A stretch of 64,000 nt of DNA from CAWJTN01 sp963845895. Its GTDB lineage: Bacteria > Patescibacteriota > Microgenomatia > UBA1406 > GWC2-37-13. This document shows, in pieces, positions 8,611-16,436 of this stretch. The notes beneath the pieces are model-generated. The model was not told the origin of the DNA. It saw only the letters and a list, made by a program, of their open reading frames with translations, and did not search any database. The translations under genes were made by a program, and so were the position numbers. The DNA lies in contig CAWJTN010000001.1 of NCBI GenBank assembly GCA_963845895.1, positions 744,001 to 808,000 of the forward strand, in the 5' to 3' direction. Within the stretch, counting starts at the first letter, position 1. Every line of letters begins with the position of its first letter.

Positions 8611-8619
8611 TGTTAAAAT
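8611..8619 (+). promoter_or_regulatory. Extended -10 in front of the leader peptide
   Basis: TGT followed by TAAAAT (8614-8619). Nine bases separate it from the ATG at 8629, which suggests a leaderless start there. Confidence 0.4.
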
Positions 8620-8628
8620 AGTGCTTAT

Positions 8629-8703
8629 ATGGCCGATATAGACGAGGCGCAAATACTTGACGAGCGCAGAAGAGGGTTAGAAAGCAGAAATAATTATGGC
8701 TAG
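8629..8703 (+). CDS. 24-residue leader peptide overlapping the methyltransferase start
   Basis: A short frame beginning MADIDEAQILDERRRG and ending TAG at 8701-8703, 8 bases into the methyltransferase gene (ATG 8696). It follows an extended -10 box by 9 bases. It is strongly charged with balanced acidic and basic residues. The overlap implies translational coupling, since the methyltransferase has only a weak ribosome site. It could set methyltransferase dosage. Supported by position only, with no homology that I recognise. Confidence 0.35.
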   Translation: MADIDEAQILDERRRGLESRNNYG

Positions 8704-9739
8704 AGAAGCATCAGTCAAAAATCTTACAAATGCGAAACGGGCAAAAAACGATGAGTTTTATACCCAATATGGCGATATTCAGAAAGAAATTGAAAAGTAT
8801 CTTGATTACAACCCTAATACGTTCCGAACTAAAGTTGTGTATTGCAACTGTGACGATCCGTATGAGAGCAATTTCTTTCGCTATTTTGTACTTAACTTCA
8901 ACAAGCTTGGATTAAAACAGCTTATAACCACAAGTTACAAACCTTCGCCTGTAGCCAACACTCAGCTACAATTGTTTGGCAATGACAAGACACTCTCGAA
9001 ATCAAAAGGTCGTCCCAAGATAACCGCCAACAAATTTATTATTAACGAAGTGCACGACATAGATGACGATGGCGAATTCAACTTGAAGGATGTTGCCAAG
9101 CAGTTAAAAGCAAATAAACACAACGAATGGACGCCGCTAGACGGCGACGGCGACTTCCGTAGCGATGAATGTATAAGTCTGCTTAAACAATCCGATATTG
9201 TCATTACGAATCCGCCTTTCAGTTTGTTTCGAGAATATGTTAAGCAACTTTTTGATTATAAAAAAAAGTTTTTGATTATCGGCAATATTAATTGCATAAC
9301 TTACAAAGAGGTATTTCAAAAAATTAAAAATAATGAAATTTGGCTTGGTAATGGTATGGGAAGGTGGATTTCAGGATTTATTGTACCTGAATCCTATGAC
9401 TTGTATGGGACAGAGGCTCGAATAGATGAAGATGGAAATAGAATTGTTGCTACCAATAATTGTTTATGGCTTACCAATCTTGACCATGGACGACGCCATC
9501 AACCAATACCACTTATGACAATGGAGGAAAATTTGAAATATAGCAGACACAAAGAAATTAAAGGCAAAAAAGCTTATGAAAAATATGATAATTATGAAGC
9601 GATAGAAGTATCTTTTACCGATGCGATTCCAAGTGATTATAAAGGTATAATGGGGGTGCCGATTAGTTTTTTGGATAAGTACAATCCTGAACAATTTGAG
9701 ATATTAGGAATGCGACGATCACAGGATGCAGTATCCTAA
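8696..9739 (+). CDS. EcoRI-type adenine-specific DNA methyltransferase (frameshifted C-terminus)
   Basis: 347 residues as read. The N-terminus (KNDEFYTQYGDI, VVYCNCDDPYESNFFRYF) and catalytic motif IV NPPF (residues 172-175, TNPPFSLF) match the M.EcoRI family, which transfers a methyl group from SAM to adenine N6. The frame stops at 9739 just after FEILGMRRSQ. The third frame then continues without a break as YPNWRGRGPDLNGR, followed by SIFRRVILRHKKK, to a stop at 9813-9815, one base before the next ATG. This is the kind of C-terminus expected for the family, so a one-base indel near 9715-9735 has cut off about 27 residues. It heads a probable operon with the DUF262-HNH nuclease. Confidence 0.85.
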   Translation: MAREASVKNLTNAKRAKNDEFYTQYGDIQKEIEKYLDYNPNTFRTKVVYCNCDDPYESNFFRYFVLNFNKLGLKQLITTSYKPSPVANTQLQLFGNDKTLSKSKGRPKITANKFIINEVHDIDDDGEFNLKDVAKQLKANKHNEWTPLDGDGDFRSDECISLLKQSDIVITNPPFSLFREYVKQLFDYKKKFLIIGNINCITYKEVFQKIKNNEIWLGNGMGRWISGFIVPESYDLYGTEARIDEDGNRIVATNNCLWLTNLDHGRRHQPIPLMTMEENLKYSRHKEIKGKKAYEKYDNYEAIEVSFTDAIPSDYKGIMGVPISFLDKYNPEQFEILGMRRSQDAVS

Positions 9740-9816
9740 TTGGAGAGGCAGAGGCCCTGATTTGAATGGAAGGTCTATTTTTAGAAGAGTTATTCTAAGG
9801 CATAAGAAAAAATAAT

Positions 9817-10980
9817 ATGAAACCAATTTTAAAAACCAACATTACTGTTAAAGAAATCTGTGACGGATTTGTCTATAACGAACTTGAAGGTAAAGGTCTG
9901 TTTGGCTTATCTGGTAAATTGACTATTCAACCCGAATATCAGCGTAATTATATCTACGCTGAAGAAAACAGAGAAGCAGGTGTAATCGAGTCCGTTCTGA
10001 AAGAATATCCAATTGGCTTGATTTATTTCAATAAAATTGGCAAAGACACATTCGAAGTTTTAGATGGGCAACAGCGCATAACTAGTCTCGGACGATTTAT
10101 CACCAACAAGTTTGCTTTCAAAGATGAAAATGGGATGCCGCAGATTTTTGGCAACATGGCAAAGGACAAGCAAATAAAGATTCTAGAAACAAAACTGCTA
10201 ATTTATGAATGTGAAGGAACGGAGAGTCAGATAAAAGAATGGTTCAAAACCATAAATATTGCAGGCGTTCCACTGAATAATCAGGAACTACTCAATGCTG
10301 TATATTCTGGCCAATTCGTAACAAAAGCCAAAGAGGAATTCAGTAATAGCAAAAACGCCAATATCCAAAAATGGAGTGCGTATGTATCAGGTAGTGCCAA
10401 CAGGCAGGACTTTTTGGAATGTGCTCTGGATTGGGTAAGTAAAAGCAATATTGGTGATTACATGAGCAAACACCGCCAAGACAAAAATATAGATGAGTTG
10501 AAAAAATATTTCAACACAGTCATTAATTGGGTATCTAGTGTATTTATCGATGTTGAAGCAGAAATGCGTGGGCTTGAATGGGGACGACTTTATGAGGAGT
10601 ATCACAAAAAATCATATAACCCCACCAAAGTATCAGCCGAGGTACACAAGTTCTATGGTGACTTTTTTGTTAAAGATAAAAAAGGAATTTTTGAATATAT
10701 TTTGGGAAGTAATAACGACACAAAATTGCTTAATATTCGTATTTTTGATGAACCAACCAAAAGAGCTGTTTATGAAAAACAGACACGAGAAGCTATAACT
10801 AAAAAGAAATCAAATTGTTCACTTTGTGCAGTTGGGCATGACGCTAACAAGAGTAAAATTTGGAGTTTTGGTGAAATGGACGCTGATCACGTATCAGCTT
10901 GGAGTAAAGGTGGTGCAACAGAGGTTAGTAACTGTGAGATGTTATGCAAAAACCACAATCGAGCAAAAGGTAACCGTTAA
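9817..10980 (+). CDS. DUF262-HNH nuclease (GmrSD/SspE-like)
   Basis: 387 residues. The N-terminal DUF262 domain carries YQRNY (residues 41-45) and the signature DGQQRITSL (residues 83-91), linked in GmrS/SspE proteins to nucleotide hydrolysis or sensing. The C-terminus is an HNH nuclease with CSLC (334-337), DADHVSAWSKGG (from 355) and CEMLCKNHNRAKGNR. It should cleave DNA and is the likely restriction partner of the preceding methyltransferase. In other systems DUF262 nucleases restrict modified DNA; here pairing with a methyltransferase suggests protection by methylation, which is inference. No Shine-Dalgarno; translation is probably coupled to the upstream gene. Confidence 0.8.
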   Translation: MKPILKTNITVKEICDGFVYNELEGKGLFGLSGKLTIQPEYQRNYIYAEENREAGVIESVLKEYPIGLIYFNKIGKDTFEVLDGQQRITSLGRFITNKFAFKDENGMPQIFGNMAKDKQIKILETKLLIYECEGTESQIKEWFKTINIAGVPLNNQELLNAVYSGQFVTKAKEEFSNSKNANIQKWSAYVSGSANRQDFLECALDWVSKSNIGDYMSKHRQDKNIDELKKYFNTVINWVSSVFIDVEAEMRGLEWGRLYEEYHKKSYNPTKVSAEVHKFYGDFFVKDKKGIFEYILGSNNDTKLLNIRIFDEPTKRAVYEKQTREAITKKKSNCSLCAVGHDANKSKIWSFGEMDADHVSAWSKGGATEVSNCEMLCKNHNRAKGNR

Positions 10981-11037
10981 GTTAATGAGGTTCTTTGAGA
11001 GATTTCTTAATATTTCTAATGAATAAAGAAAATAATT

Positions 11038-12294
11038 ATGAAGAAAATTAAAGTATCAATCCAAGATGAAAATACGTTAGTACTATTAGAAGATGCCCAA
11101 AAGGGTGACACAATTGACCTCAAATCAATACACGAAGCGGATATTGATAAAACATCAATCGTCAACCTTATAAAATCAATCAAAAATGATGAATTTAACG
11201 CAGAGTTAGAAGCGGCAAAACGTACCATAGAAAAAGAAAAAGGTCTTGAGGCTGAACTCAAAGAGAAGGATATTATCAATAGAGCGAAAGAAGCGCTTAC
11301 AAAAAAAGACCAAGAAATAACAGTCTTAAATACCAAAGTTGAAAACATAGCTAAACAGGTTGAGTCGGATGTCAAACTTATAGCATTGGAAGAAAAACAA
11401 TCTTTAGAAGATGGGTATCGACAAAAGTTAACCGATAAGGATGTAGAAATTCAAGAGGTTAAACATCAAAAAGAGCTAAGCGAGCAAAAATTTCAAGATC
11501 AGATCAAAGCTAGTGAAACTGCTTTAGTATCTCTAAAAGAGATGCGTTCAAGGATGAGCACTAAGATGATCGGTGAATCATTAGAGGTTCACTGTGAAAA
11601 CGAGTTTAACAAATTTCGACCATTTGCTTTCCCTAAAGCTCAGTTTGGCAAAGATAACCAAGTATCAACTTCAGGCTCAAAGGGAGACTACATTTATCGA
11701 GAATACGATGATGACGGTAATGAAATCTTATCCATTATGTTTGAAATGAAGAATGAGGACGATGAAACGTCAACTAAACATAAAAACAAAGACTTTTTTA
11801 AAGAATTAGATAAAGATCGTAAAGAGAAAAACTGCGAATATGCTGTTCTAGTTAGTTTGTTGGAAAAAGACAATGAATTTTATGATGATATTGTTACGGC
11901 GCAGGATTATCCAAATATGTACGCAATAAGACCTCAACATTTTATTACCATCATTGGATTTTTGCGTCAAGGTAATTTGAAATCACAAGAATTACGACGA
12001 ACCATCTTAGCTCTTAAAAATCAAAACATCGATGTTACTAACTTTGAAGCTAATATGAGTGCCTTCAAAGATTCTTTTTCTAGAAATTACAGCTTAGCCG
12101 CTGAACAATTTAGTAAAGCTATCGAAGAGATAGATAAAACAATTGATCACCTTAATAAGGTTAAGGAAAATCTACTAAGATCAGACAACAATTTGAGGAT
12201 AGCAAACAACAAAGCTTCTGAACTAACAATAAAAAGGTTGACAGCTAATAGTCCGAGTGTTGCCAAGGCTTTTGAGGAAAACACTAGCCAATAA
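11038..12294 (+). CDS. DUF2130 protein, predicted PD-(D/E)xK nuclease
   Basis: 418 residues. A long coiled coil (about residues 50-170, rich in Glu/Lys) precedes the DUF2130 core: GESLEVHCENEF, GSKGDYIYRE (D217) and IMFEMKNE (E236, K238), a D...ExK pattern typical of restriction-endonuclease folds. Another helical region ends the protein. Biochemistry of the family is little known. It follows the DUF262-HNH gene by 57 bases on the same strand and is probably the third member of the module, possibly its second nuclease. The nuclease role is inferred from the motif. Confidence 0.75.
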   Translation: MKKIKVSIQDENTLVLLEDAQKGDTIDLKSIHEADIDKTSIVNLIKSIKNDEFNAELEAAKRTIEKEKGLEAELKEKDIINRAKEALTKKDQEITVLNTKVENIAKQVESDVKLIALEEKQSLEDGYRQKLTDKDVEIQEVKHQKELSEQKFQDQIKASETALVSLKEMRSRMSTKMIGESLEVHCENEFNKFRPFAFPKAQFGKDNQVSTSGSKGDYIYREYDDDGNEILSIMFEMKNEDDETSTKHKNKDFFKELDKDRKEKNCEYAVLVSLLEKDNEFYDDIVTAQDYPNMYAIRPQHFITIIGFLRQGNLKSQELRRTILALKNQNIDVTNFEANMSAFKDSFSRNYSLAAEQFSKAIEEIDKTIDHLNKVKENLLRSDNNLRIANNKASELTIKRLTANSPSVAKAFEENTSQ

Positions 12295-12330
12295 AAATTA
12301 TGAAGCAAACCTCATTAATGCAAAAATCAT

Positions 12331-13008
12331 TTAGGGTAGGAAGTCTGTCCTAATTTGTTTCGCTGGGTTTTTGTCCAAAACCAATACGTAAAAGAGTGGT
12401 ATTTTGAAAAAGTCCAGTATCCAAATGGATTGGAATGTCTGCGGGACATAGTTTACCCAGTAAGCAAAAGTGTCTTCTTTAATAACATTCCATTTCGGTG
12501 TCTTTGCCATCTCATCTAGATTTAATTCGTGCTCCACCTTTGGAGTGATCCATATGATTTTTACTATCCAATTTTCGGGCAACGTGCGGTCGAACTCATG
12601 GAAAAATAAGCCCTTAATTATCTTGTTAACAACCCTGTTAATTCTTACTTTATCGGTATCGCTTATGGTGTACATGGTCATTTTTCCTTTATACAATCCC
12701 GACTTGGTGTAAGCGTCCACAAGCTTCATCTGGTTAAACATCTGATGACCAAGAGCAGGTGTTCTTGTGATGGAGCGTGACACTTCACCATCCATGAGCT
12801 TTTTCGCTTCGGGAGATCGCTCCATGAGCATAGAAACGTAGAACTGTCTAAAAAAGCCCTCATCCTTCTGGAACCCAGCATTACACTCATTACAGGACGG
12901 AACCGTAATGAGGGGTTTATCGGGAATACCCTTGAAAAACTGCTTTGCAGGAATATGTTCTCTCGTGTCTGCAACCCGTCCACAGAATATACAATCGTTA
13001 GTAGTCAT
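12331..13008 (-). CDS. HNH-like Cys/His protein, unknown function
   Basis: 225 residues. The N-terminus CIFCG...REHIPAKQFF...CNECN looks like a zinc-binding HNH variant (two Cys pairs around a His), as in HNH proteins annotated near defence genes. The rest has no motif that I know. It converges on the DUF2130 gene (36-base gap). Its start overlaps the upstream 69-residue gene by 11 bases, which indicates coupled translation and places it in the LexA strand group. Confidence 0.65.
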   Translation of the reverse strand: MTTNDCIFCGRVADTREHIPAKQFFKGIPDKPLITVPSCNECNAGFQKDEGFFRQFYVSMLMERSPEAKKLMDGEVSRSITRTPALGHQMFNQMKLVDAYTKSGLYKGKMTMYTISDTDKVRINRVVNKIIKGLFFHEFDRTLPENWIVKIIWITPKVEHELNLDEMAKTPKWNVIKEDTFAYWVNYVPQTFQSIWILDFFKIPLFYVLVLDKNPAKQIRTDFLP

Positions 13009-13207
13009 TGGTTTGATTATTTTTTACTTTTTTCAAAACTTGATCCAGCGAATCGGCGTTGAGCTTATCTTTCAGTGTACCGAGTTTCATTCGCGGGTTA
13101 AATTTTTCTAGAACCGGATAGTCTTTTGCTAAATTACCTACCAAAGAATCGCTCCTCTCCTGTCGGATTCTACCTTTTTCGGTTTTTGTATGCTTTCCTA
13201 GCGCCAT
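12998..13207 (-). CDS. Small basic protein, unknown
   Basis: 69 residues, Lys/Arg-rich, with RIRQERSDSLVGNLAKDYPV and a LGTLKDKL segment. Small proteins of this pattern seem common in Patescibacteria, but I know no function. Its last codons overlap the start of the HNH-like gene. It could bind nucleic acid given its charge. Confidence 0.6.
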   Translation of the reverse strand: MALGKHTKTEKGRIRQERSDSLVGNLAKDYPVLEKFNPRMKLGTLKDKLNADSLDQVLKKVKNNQTNDY

Positions 13208-13239
13208 AAATTATTCACCCCCTCAAACTGGCCTAATTT

Positions 13240-13518
13240 TTAAAGTGGGCATTCATTAAGAGATAAAAGATTGTTTGGACTATAACCATCGGCTGTGGTT
13301 TTTAAATATTTCCTGCCGTCGTGTACGGCAATAACCACATCAACACTCCTGCCATTTACTAAAACATAGAAGCTATTGGTACCAGACTCGATTTGTCCGA
13401 TTACTTCATTTTCACTTAGATGCCATCGCCTTCCATTATGTAAACCACCGAGGCTGAGTATCCGCTCATGAGGATTGTGATGTTCTCTTTTGTTTATACA
13501 GCTGACTTCTACATGCAT
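13240..13518 (-). CDS. DUF3892 protein
   Basis: 92 residues with the DUF3892 pattern: NPHERILSLGG, RWHLSENEVIGQIE, FYVLVNGR, KYLKTTADGYSPNNLLSLNEC. It is a small domain of unknown function, often in mobile regions. It begins 2 bases after the lexA stop and so is co-transcribed with lexA, which suggests damage-inducible expression (inference). Confidence 0.8.
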   Translation of the reverse strand: MHVEVSCINKREHHNPHERILSLGGLHNGRRWHLSENEVIGQIESGTNSFYVLVNGRSVDVVIAVHDGRKYLKTTADGYSPNNLLSLNECPL

Positions 13519-13520
13519 TT

Positions 13521-14162
13521 TTACACACCTCCTCCCTGCAAATTTAATTCTGGTTTAAAAACGCCAATTGCGACTCCATCTATATTGAATGCTTCATTGA
13601 CTTGATTTTTTTTAAACACGAAGGGTTCATATTTAGGGTTATACGGTTTAAGAATATATTCACTTTCCGTTTCTCTGAAAATTTTCACTGTAAATCCTTC
13701 GGCGACGCGGGCGACCACAATGTTGCCAGCCTGGGGCGCCTGATTTTCCTCCATAATAATGAGATCGCCATCGTCAATTTTTGGAACCATACTGTCTCCA
13801 ACCGCTTTTACCAGATACAATTGTTTTTTAGAATTGCGTCCGAGGATTCGTAACGGAACAGGGATCATTTGGATGATATGATCCTCAACGATCTCATTAA
13901 GTGGTTGTCCGCAGTGTGCATTTCCCAAGAGTGGCAAAAAAGCAATTGCGGAGCTAGCATCAGGAGAGTTAACTCGACTGACTTTTCCATCATGACCACG
14001 AACGATGAAGCCGTCTTGTTCCAATTTCCGGATATGGTACAAGATAGTATTGGCAGCAAGACCGAATTCTTCCCCTAAATCGCGAAGAGAGATCGCCTCA
14101 CCAGATTCAATTGAAATCTTCAGCCTTTCTAGTATTTTCCGTTGAGTATCGTTCAGTGCCAT
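13521..14162 (-). CDS. lexA: LexA-like self-cleaving repressor
   Basis: 213 residues. The N-terminal winged helix (LRDLGEEFGLAANTILYHIR) binds DNA. The C-terminal S24 peptidase domain has the catalytic dyad S124 (GDSMVP) and K160 (FTVKIF). The scissile bond is probably C84-G85 (NAHCGQP), Cys-Gly as in UmuD rather than the usual Ala-Gly. DNA damage should trigger RecA-assisted self-cleavage and derepression. The gene has its own promoter with no Shine-Dalgarno, and DUF3892 follows 2 bases downstream. It could be the chromosomal SOS repressor or a mobile-element repressor; the neighbourhood fits either. Confidence 0.85.
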   Translation of the reverse strand: MALNDTQRKILERLKISIESGEAISLRDLGEEFGLAANTILYHIRKLEQDGFIVRGHDGKVSRVNSPDASSAIAFLPLLGNAHCGQPLNEIVEDHIIQMIPVPLRILGRNSKKQLYLVKAVGDSMVPKIDDGDLIIMEENQAPQAGNIVVARVAEGFTVKIFRETESEYILKPYNPKYEPFVFKKNQVNEAFNIDGVAIGVFKPELNLQGGGV

Positions 14163-14170
14163 TAGTACAG

Positions 14171-14199
14171 ATTATCTAACACATGAAGCGAAAAGTCAA
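14171..14199 (-). promoter_or_regulatory. lexA promoter, leaderless
   Basis: Minus strand: TTGACT (14194-14199), 17-base spacer, GATAAT (14171-14176), then 8 bases to the ATG. The segment 14162-14179 is bounded by TTAG/CTAA and overlaps the -10; it might be an autoregulatory LexA site. Confidence 0.6.
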
Positions 14200-14237
14200 A
14201 TGAATTCTGAAACCCCATAACGAGGTCAACACAAGGA

Positions 14238-14246
14238 TGTTATACT
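14238..14246 (+). promoter_or_regulatory. Extended -10 of DUF5678 gene
   Basis: TGT then TATACT (14241-14246), 8 bases before ATG 14255. It overlaps the upstream in-frame ATG at 14237, so that ATG is not the start. Confidence 0.6.
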
Positions 14247-14254
14247 ATCCCTAT

Positions 14255-14476
14255 ATGCCCAACAAGCAAGACGATAAACCCAAAAAAGATCCAATGTCAT
14301 TTGGCCTAACCGATCTATTGGATAAATTTAAAGGTACATTTGTAGCTTTAAAGGATGATGAAAGGACAGTAATTTGTACGGGTGATTCCGCAACTTTCGT
14401 AAAGAAGAAGGCTTTAGAAATGGGCTATAAAAACCCGATTATAACCTGTTTAGTAGAAGATCCTCCGAAAACCTAA
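14255..14476 (+). CDS. DUF5678 small protein
   Basis: 73 residues from ATG 14255. The pattern LLDKFKGTFVALKDDERTVI, then FVKKKALEMGYKNPIITCLV, fits DUF5678, a short domain of unknown function seen in archaea, cyanobacteria and Patescibacteria. It is divergent from lexA, with less than 95 bases between the starts, so one operator could control both. Confidence 0.65.
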   Translation: MPNKQDDKPKKDPMSFGLTDLLDKFKGTFVALKDDERTVICTGDSATFVKKKALEMGYKNPIITCLVEDPPKT

Positions 14477-14684
14477 AATAAACTTTCGAAATAAATAGTA
14501 TAGATTAATTTCCTAAGTTAACTTCTTTATCCCCCACTTAGTGAGTCGATCGTTAACAATAATGATCTTATAGGATTTTCAAAATAACTCTTAATATTCA
14601 TCTTTGGACTATTGTAACTTGCAGTATCTCTTGATTTATGTAACTAACTAATGTAATATAGCATTCATTATAAGTTAGTATTCA

Positions 14685-14715
14685 AATACTGCCATGCTGG
14701 CGGTATTTTTATTTT
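14685..14715 (+). terminator. Hairpin with T-run upstream of pilin gene
   Basis: AATACTGCC pairs with GGCGGTATT (9 pairs, one G-T, loop ATGCT), followed by TTTATTTT. It may terminate the DUF5678 transcript or attenuate the T4SS operon. Confidence 0.65.
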
Positions 14716-14717
14716 CT

Positions 14718-14750
14718 TTTAAGAAAACGATTTTTCTTAAAGAAGGGGGG
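14718..14750 (+). promoter_or_regulatory. Leader hairpin and strong Shine-Dalgarno of T4SS operon
   Basis: A perfect 10-bp stem (14718-14727 with 14732-14741, loop CGAT) sits 3 bases before the purine-rich AAGGGGGG (14743-14750), which is 8 bases from ATG 14759. The stem could protect or control the ribosome site. Confidence 0.45.
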
Positions 14751-14758
14751 TGGAATAT

Positions 14759-15109
14759 ATGAAAAAGATTACTGCGATTAACGTATTTTTAACTCTCGCC
14801 TTTTTTGTCTTTGCTGGTCCCGCGTTTGCCGATACCGCCGGAGTTTCTCAAATCCAAACATTTATCCAAGGCGTCATTGCAGTTTTAGTAACACTCTCTG
14901 GTTTAGTTGCCGCCGGATTTTTTGTATTAGGGGGTGTTGGATACATCACGAGTTCTGGCAATCCGGAAGCCTTAGATAAATCTAAGAAAACAATTTTCTA
15001 TTCGGCAATTGGCCTAGCTATAGTTTTGGGAGCATTCGTTCTCACAAACATTGTTAGTCAACTTGCAGGGACGGCTTTTGGGACCAGTACTAATGCGGTG
15101 GCTCACTAA
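14759..15109 (+). CDS. VirB2/TrbC-like pilin
   Basis: 116 residues from ATG 14759. The in-frame GTG at 14750 falls in the ribosome-site region. A signal peptide (FFVFAGPAFA) is followed by two hydrophobic helices around a short polar loop (GYITSSGNPEALDKSKK), the two-helix form of VirB2-type pilins. It would form the extracellular pilus of the T4SS. Start of the secretion operon; the next gene carries a related pilin module. Confidence 0.75.
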   Translation: MKKITAINVFLTLAFFVFAGPAFADTAGVSQIQTFIQGVIAVLVTLSGLVAAGFFVLGGVGYITSSGNPEALDKSKKTIFYSAIGLAIVLGAFVLTNIVSQLAGTAFGTSTNAVAH

Positions 15110-15134
15110 TTTAATAGATCTGACTTTTTAACAT

Positions 15135-16436
15135 ATGATGAAAAAGTTGGCTTTTAGCTCTTTGTGGCTATTTCTTCTTTCAATATTCTTCGTTCATCCT
15201 GTTTTGGCCGTAACTACTAGCTCCGAAATTACTCAGTACACCAGTGACACCTTAAGTATCTTAACGCTCATTGCCTCGGCTGCCGCTGTTTTCTTTCTTA
15301 TTAAAGGTGGATACGGCTATATGAGTTCAACTGGTAAGCCGGAAGCAATCGAACAAGCCAAAAAGACAATTAAGAATGCCCTGATTGGTCTGGTTATAGT
15401 TCTTGCTGCTGGTTTTATTATCTCTTTCTTTAATGGTGCCTTAACTGGCACAACATCCGGAGGTGGTGCACCACCCGTCTCTCTCTCCCAGATTGAGTCA
15501 GTTAAACCCAGTGACGGGTTGACCCAGGTCTTAATCGATGCAGTGTCATCTTTTATGCAAAACATCATCCAGTCAGCCACCAAGCCGATTGTGGACGGGA
15601 TCATTGGGTTTTTAACGACAACCCCAACGCTCTTGGATAACCAGGTAATTTTCAATTTCTGGTTAGTGATACTTGGTATTACCGATTCCCTGTTTGCGGT
15701 CATCGTTGCCCTGTTAGGTCTCCACTTCATGAGTGCCTCCTCCTTGGGCTATGACGACGTGGAGTTATCGAAACTGTTACCAAAGATCGGACTAGCCTTC
15801 CTGGGAGCCAATGTTTCCTTGTTTTTGGCCAACTATGTCATTCTGACTGCTAATGCTTTGGTTAAAACCGTCATCTCCTCAACAGGGGGACTAAGTGAAG
15901 CTTGGGTGGTCAACGCCATTAATCTTCCGGCTCTCGCCTCCGGCAATATGCCCTTAATTACCCTGATATTTTTAATTTTGTTTCTCATTTTAGCTGTTGT
16001 CCTTCTATTTATGTACATTACCCGTTTGATTATGATTTCCCTGGGCGCGGTGTTATCTCCTTTGATTTTCCTCCTCTCGATCGTACCAAAGTTTTCCGAC
16101 TTTGCCGAAATTGCCGTCAAAAGCTATTTTGTCACTGTCTTTATTGTTTTCGTCCACGTGGTTATTATCCAGTTAGCTTCGTCCTACTTAACTTTCCCTG
16201 GACAAACCAACAATTCCCTAATCTCAATTGTGGTTGCGATCGGCCTCTTTTTTACTCTTCTTAAAATCCCTGGACTTCTTATGCAGATGGTTTTTTATAA
16301 CTCGGCCAATGGTTTTGTTAGGCATATTGGCCATCAGATCATGAATATGATGAGTACCGATAATAGCGCAACCGCAAGCAGGGAAGCAGCCAAGAACGCA
16401 GCGGTCAAAACTCCCAGAAAGGTGGTCGCCGCATGA
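15135..16436 (+). CDS. Pilin-TrbL/VirB6 fusion membrane protein
   Basis: 433 residues. Residues 1-105 repeat the pilin plan of the previous gene: signal peptide ending VLA, then GGYGYMSSTGKPEAIEQAKK between two helices. Residues 130-400 form a TrbL/VirB6-type polytopic domain (GAVLSPLIFLLSIVPKFSDF is typical), the inner-membrane channel scaffold of T4SS. The start codon region MMKK gives a choice of two ATGs. It overlaps the PrgI gene by 4 bases. Joining a pilin-like module to VirB6 is notable. Confidence 0.75.
   Translation: MMKKLAFSSLWLFLLSIFFVHPVLAVTTSSEITQYTSDTLSILTLIASAAAVFFLIKGGYGYMSSTGKPEAIEQAKKTIKNALIGLVIVLAAGFIISFFNGALTGTTSGGGAPPVSLSQIESVKPSDGLTQVLIDAVSSFMQNIIQSATKPIVDGIIGFLTTTPTLLDNQVIFNFWLVILGITDSLFAVIVALLGLHFMSASSLGYDDVELSKLLPKIGLAFLGANVSLFLANYVILTANALVKTVISSTGGLSEAWVVNAINLPALASGNMPLITLIFLILFLILAVVLLFMYITRLIMISLGAVLSPLIFLLSIVPKFSDFAEIAVKSYFVTVFIVFVHVVIIQLASSYLTFPGQTNNSLISIVVAIGLFFTLLKIPGLLMQMVFYNSANGFVRHIGHQIMNMMSTDNSATASREAAKNAAVKTPRKVVAA

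Noticed and set aside
14237..14254. ATG 14237 as start of the DUF5678 gene
   Set aside because: It overlaps the extended -10 box; ATG 14255 has the standard leaderless distance.
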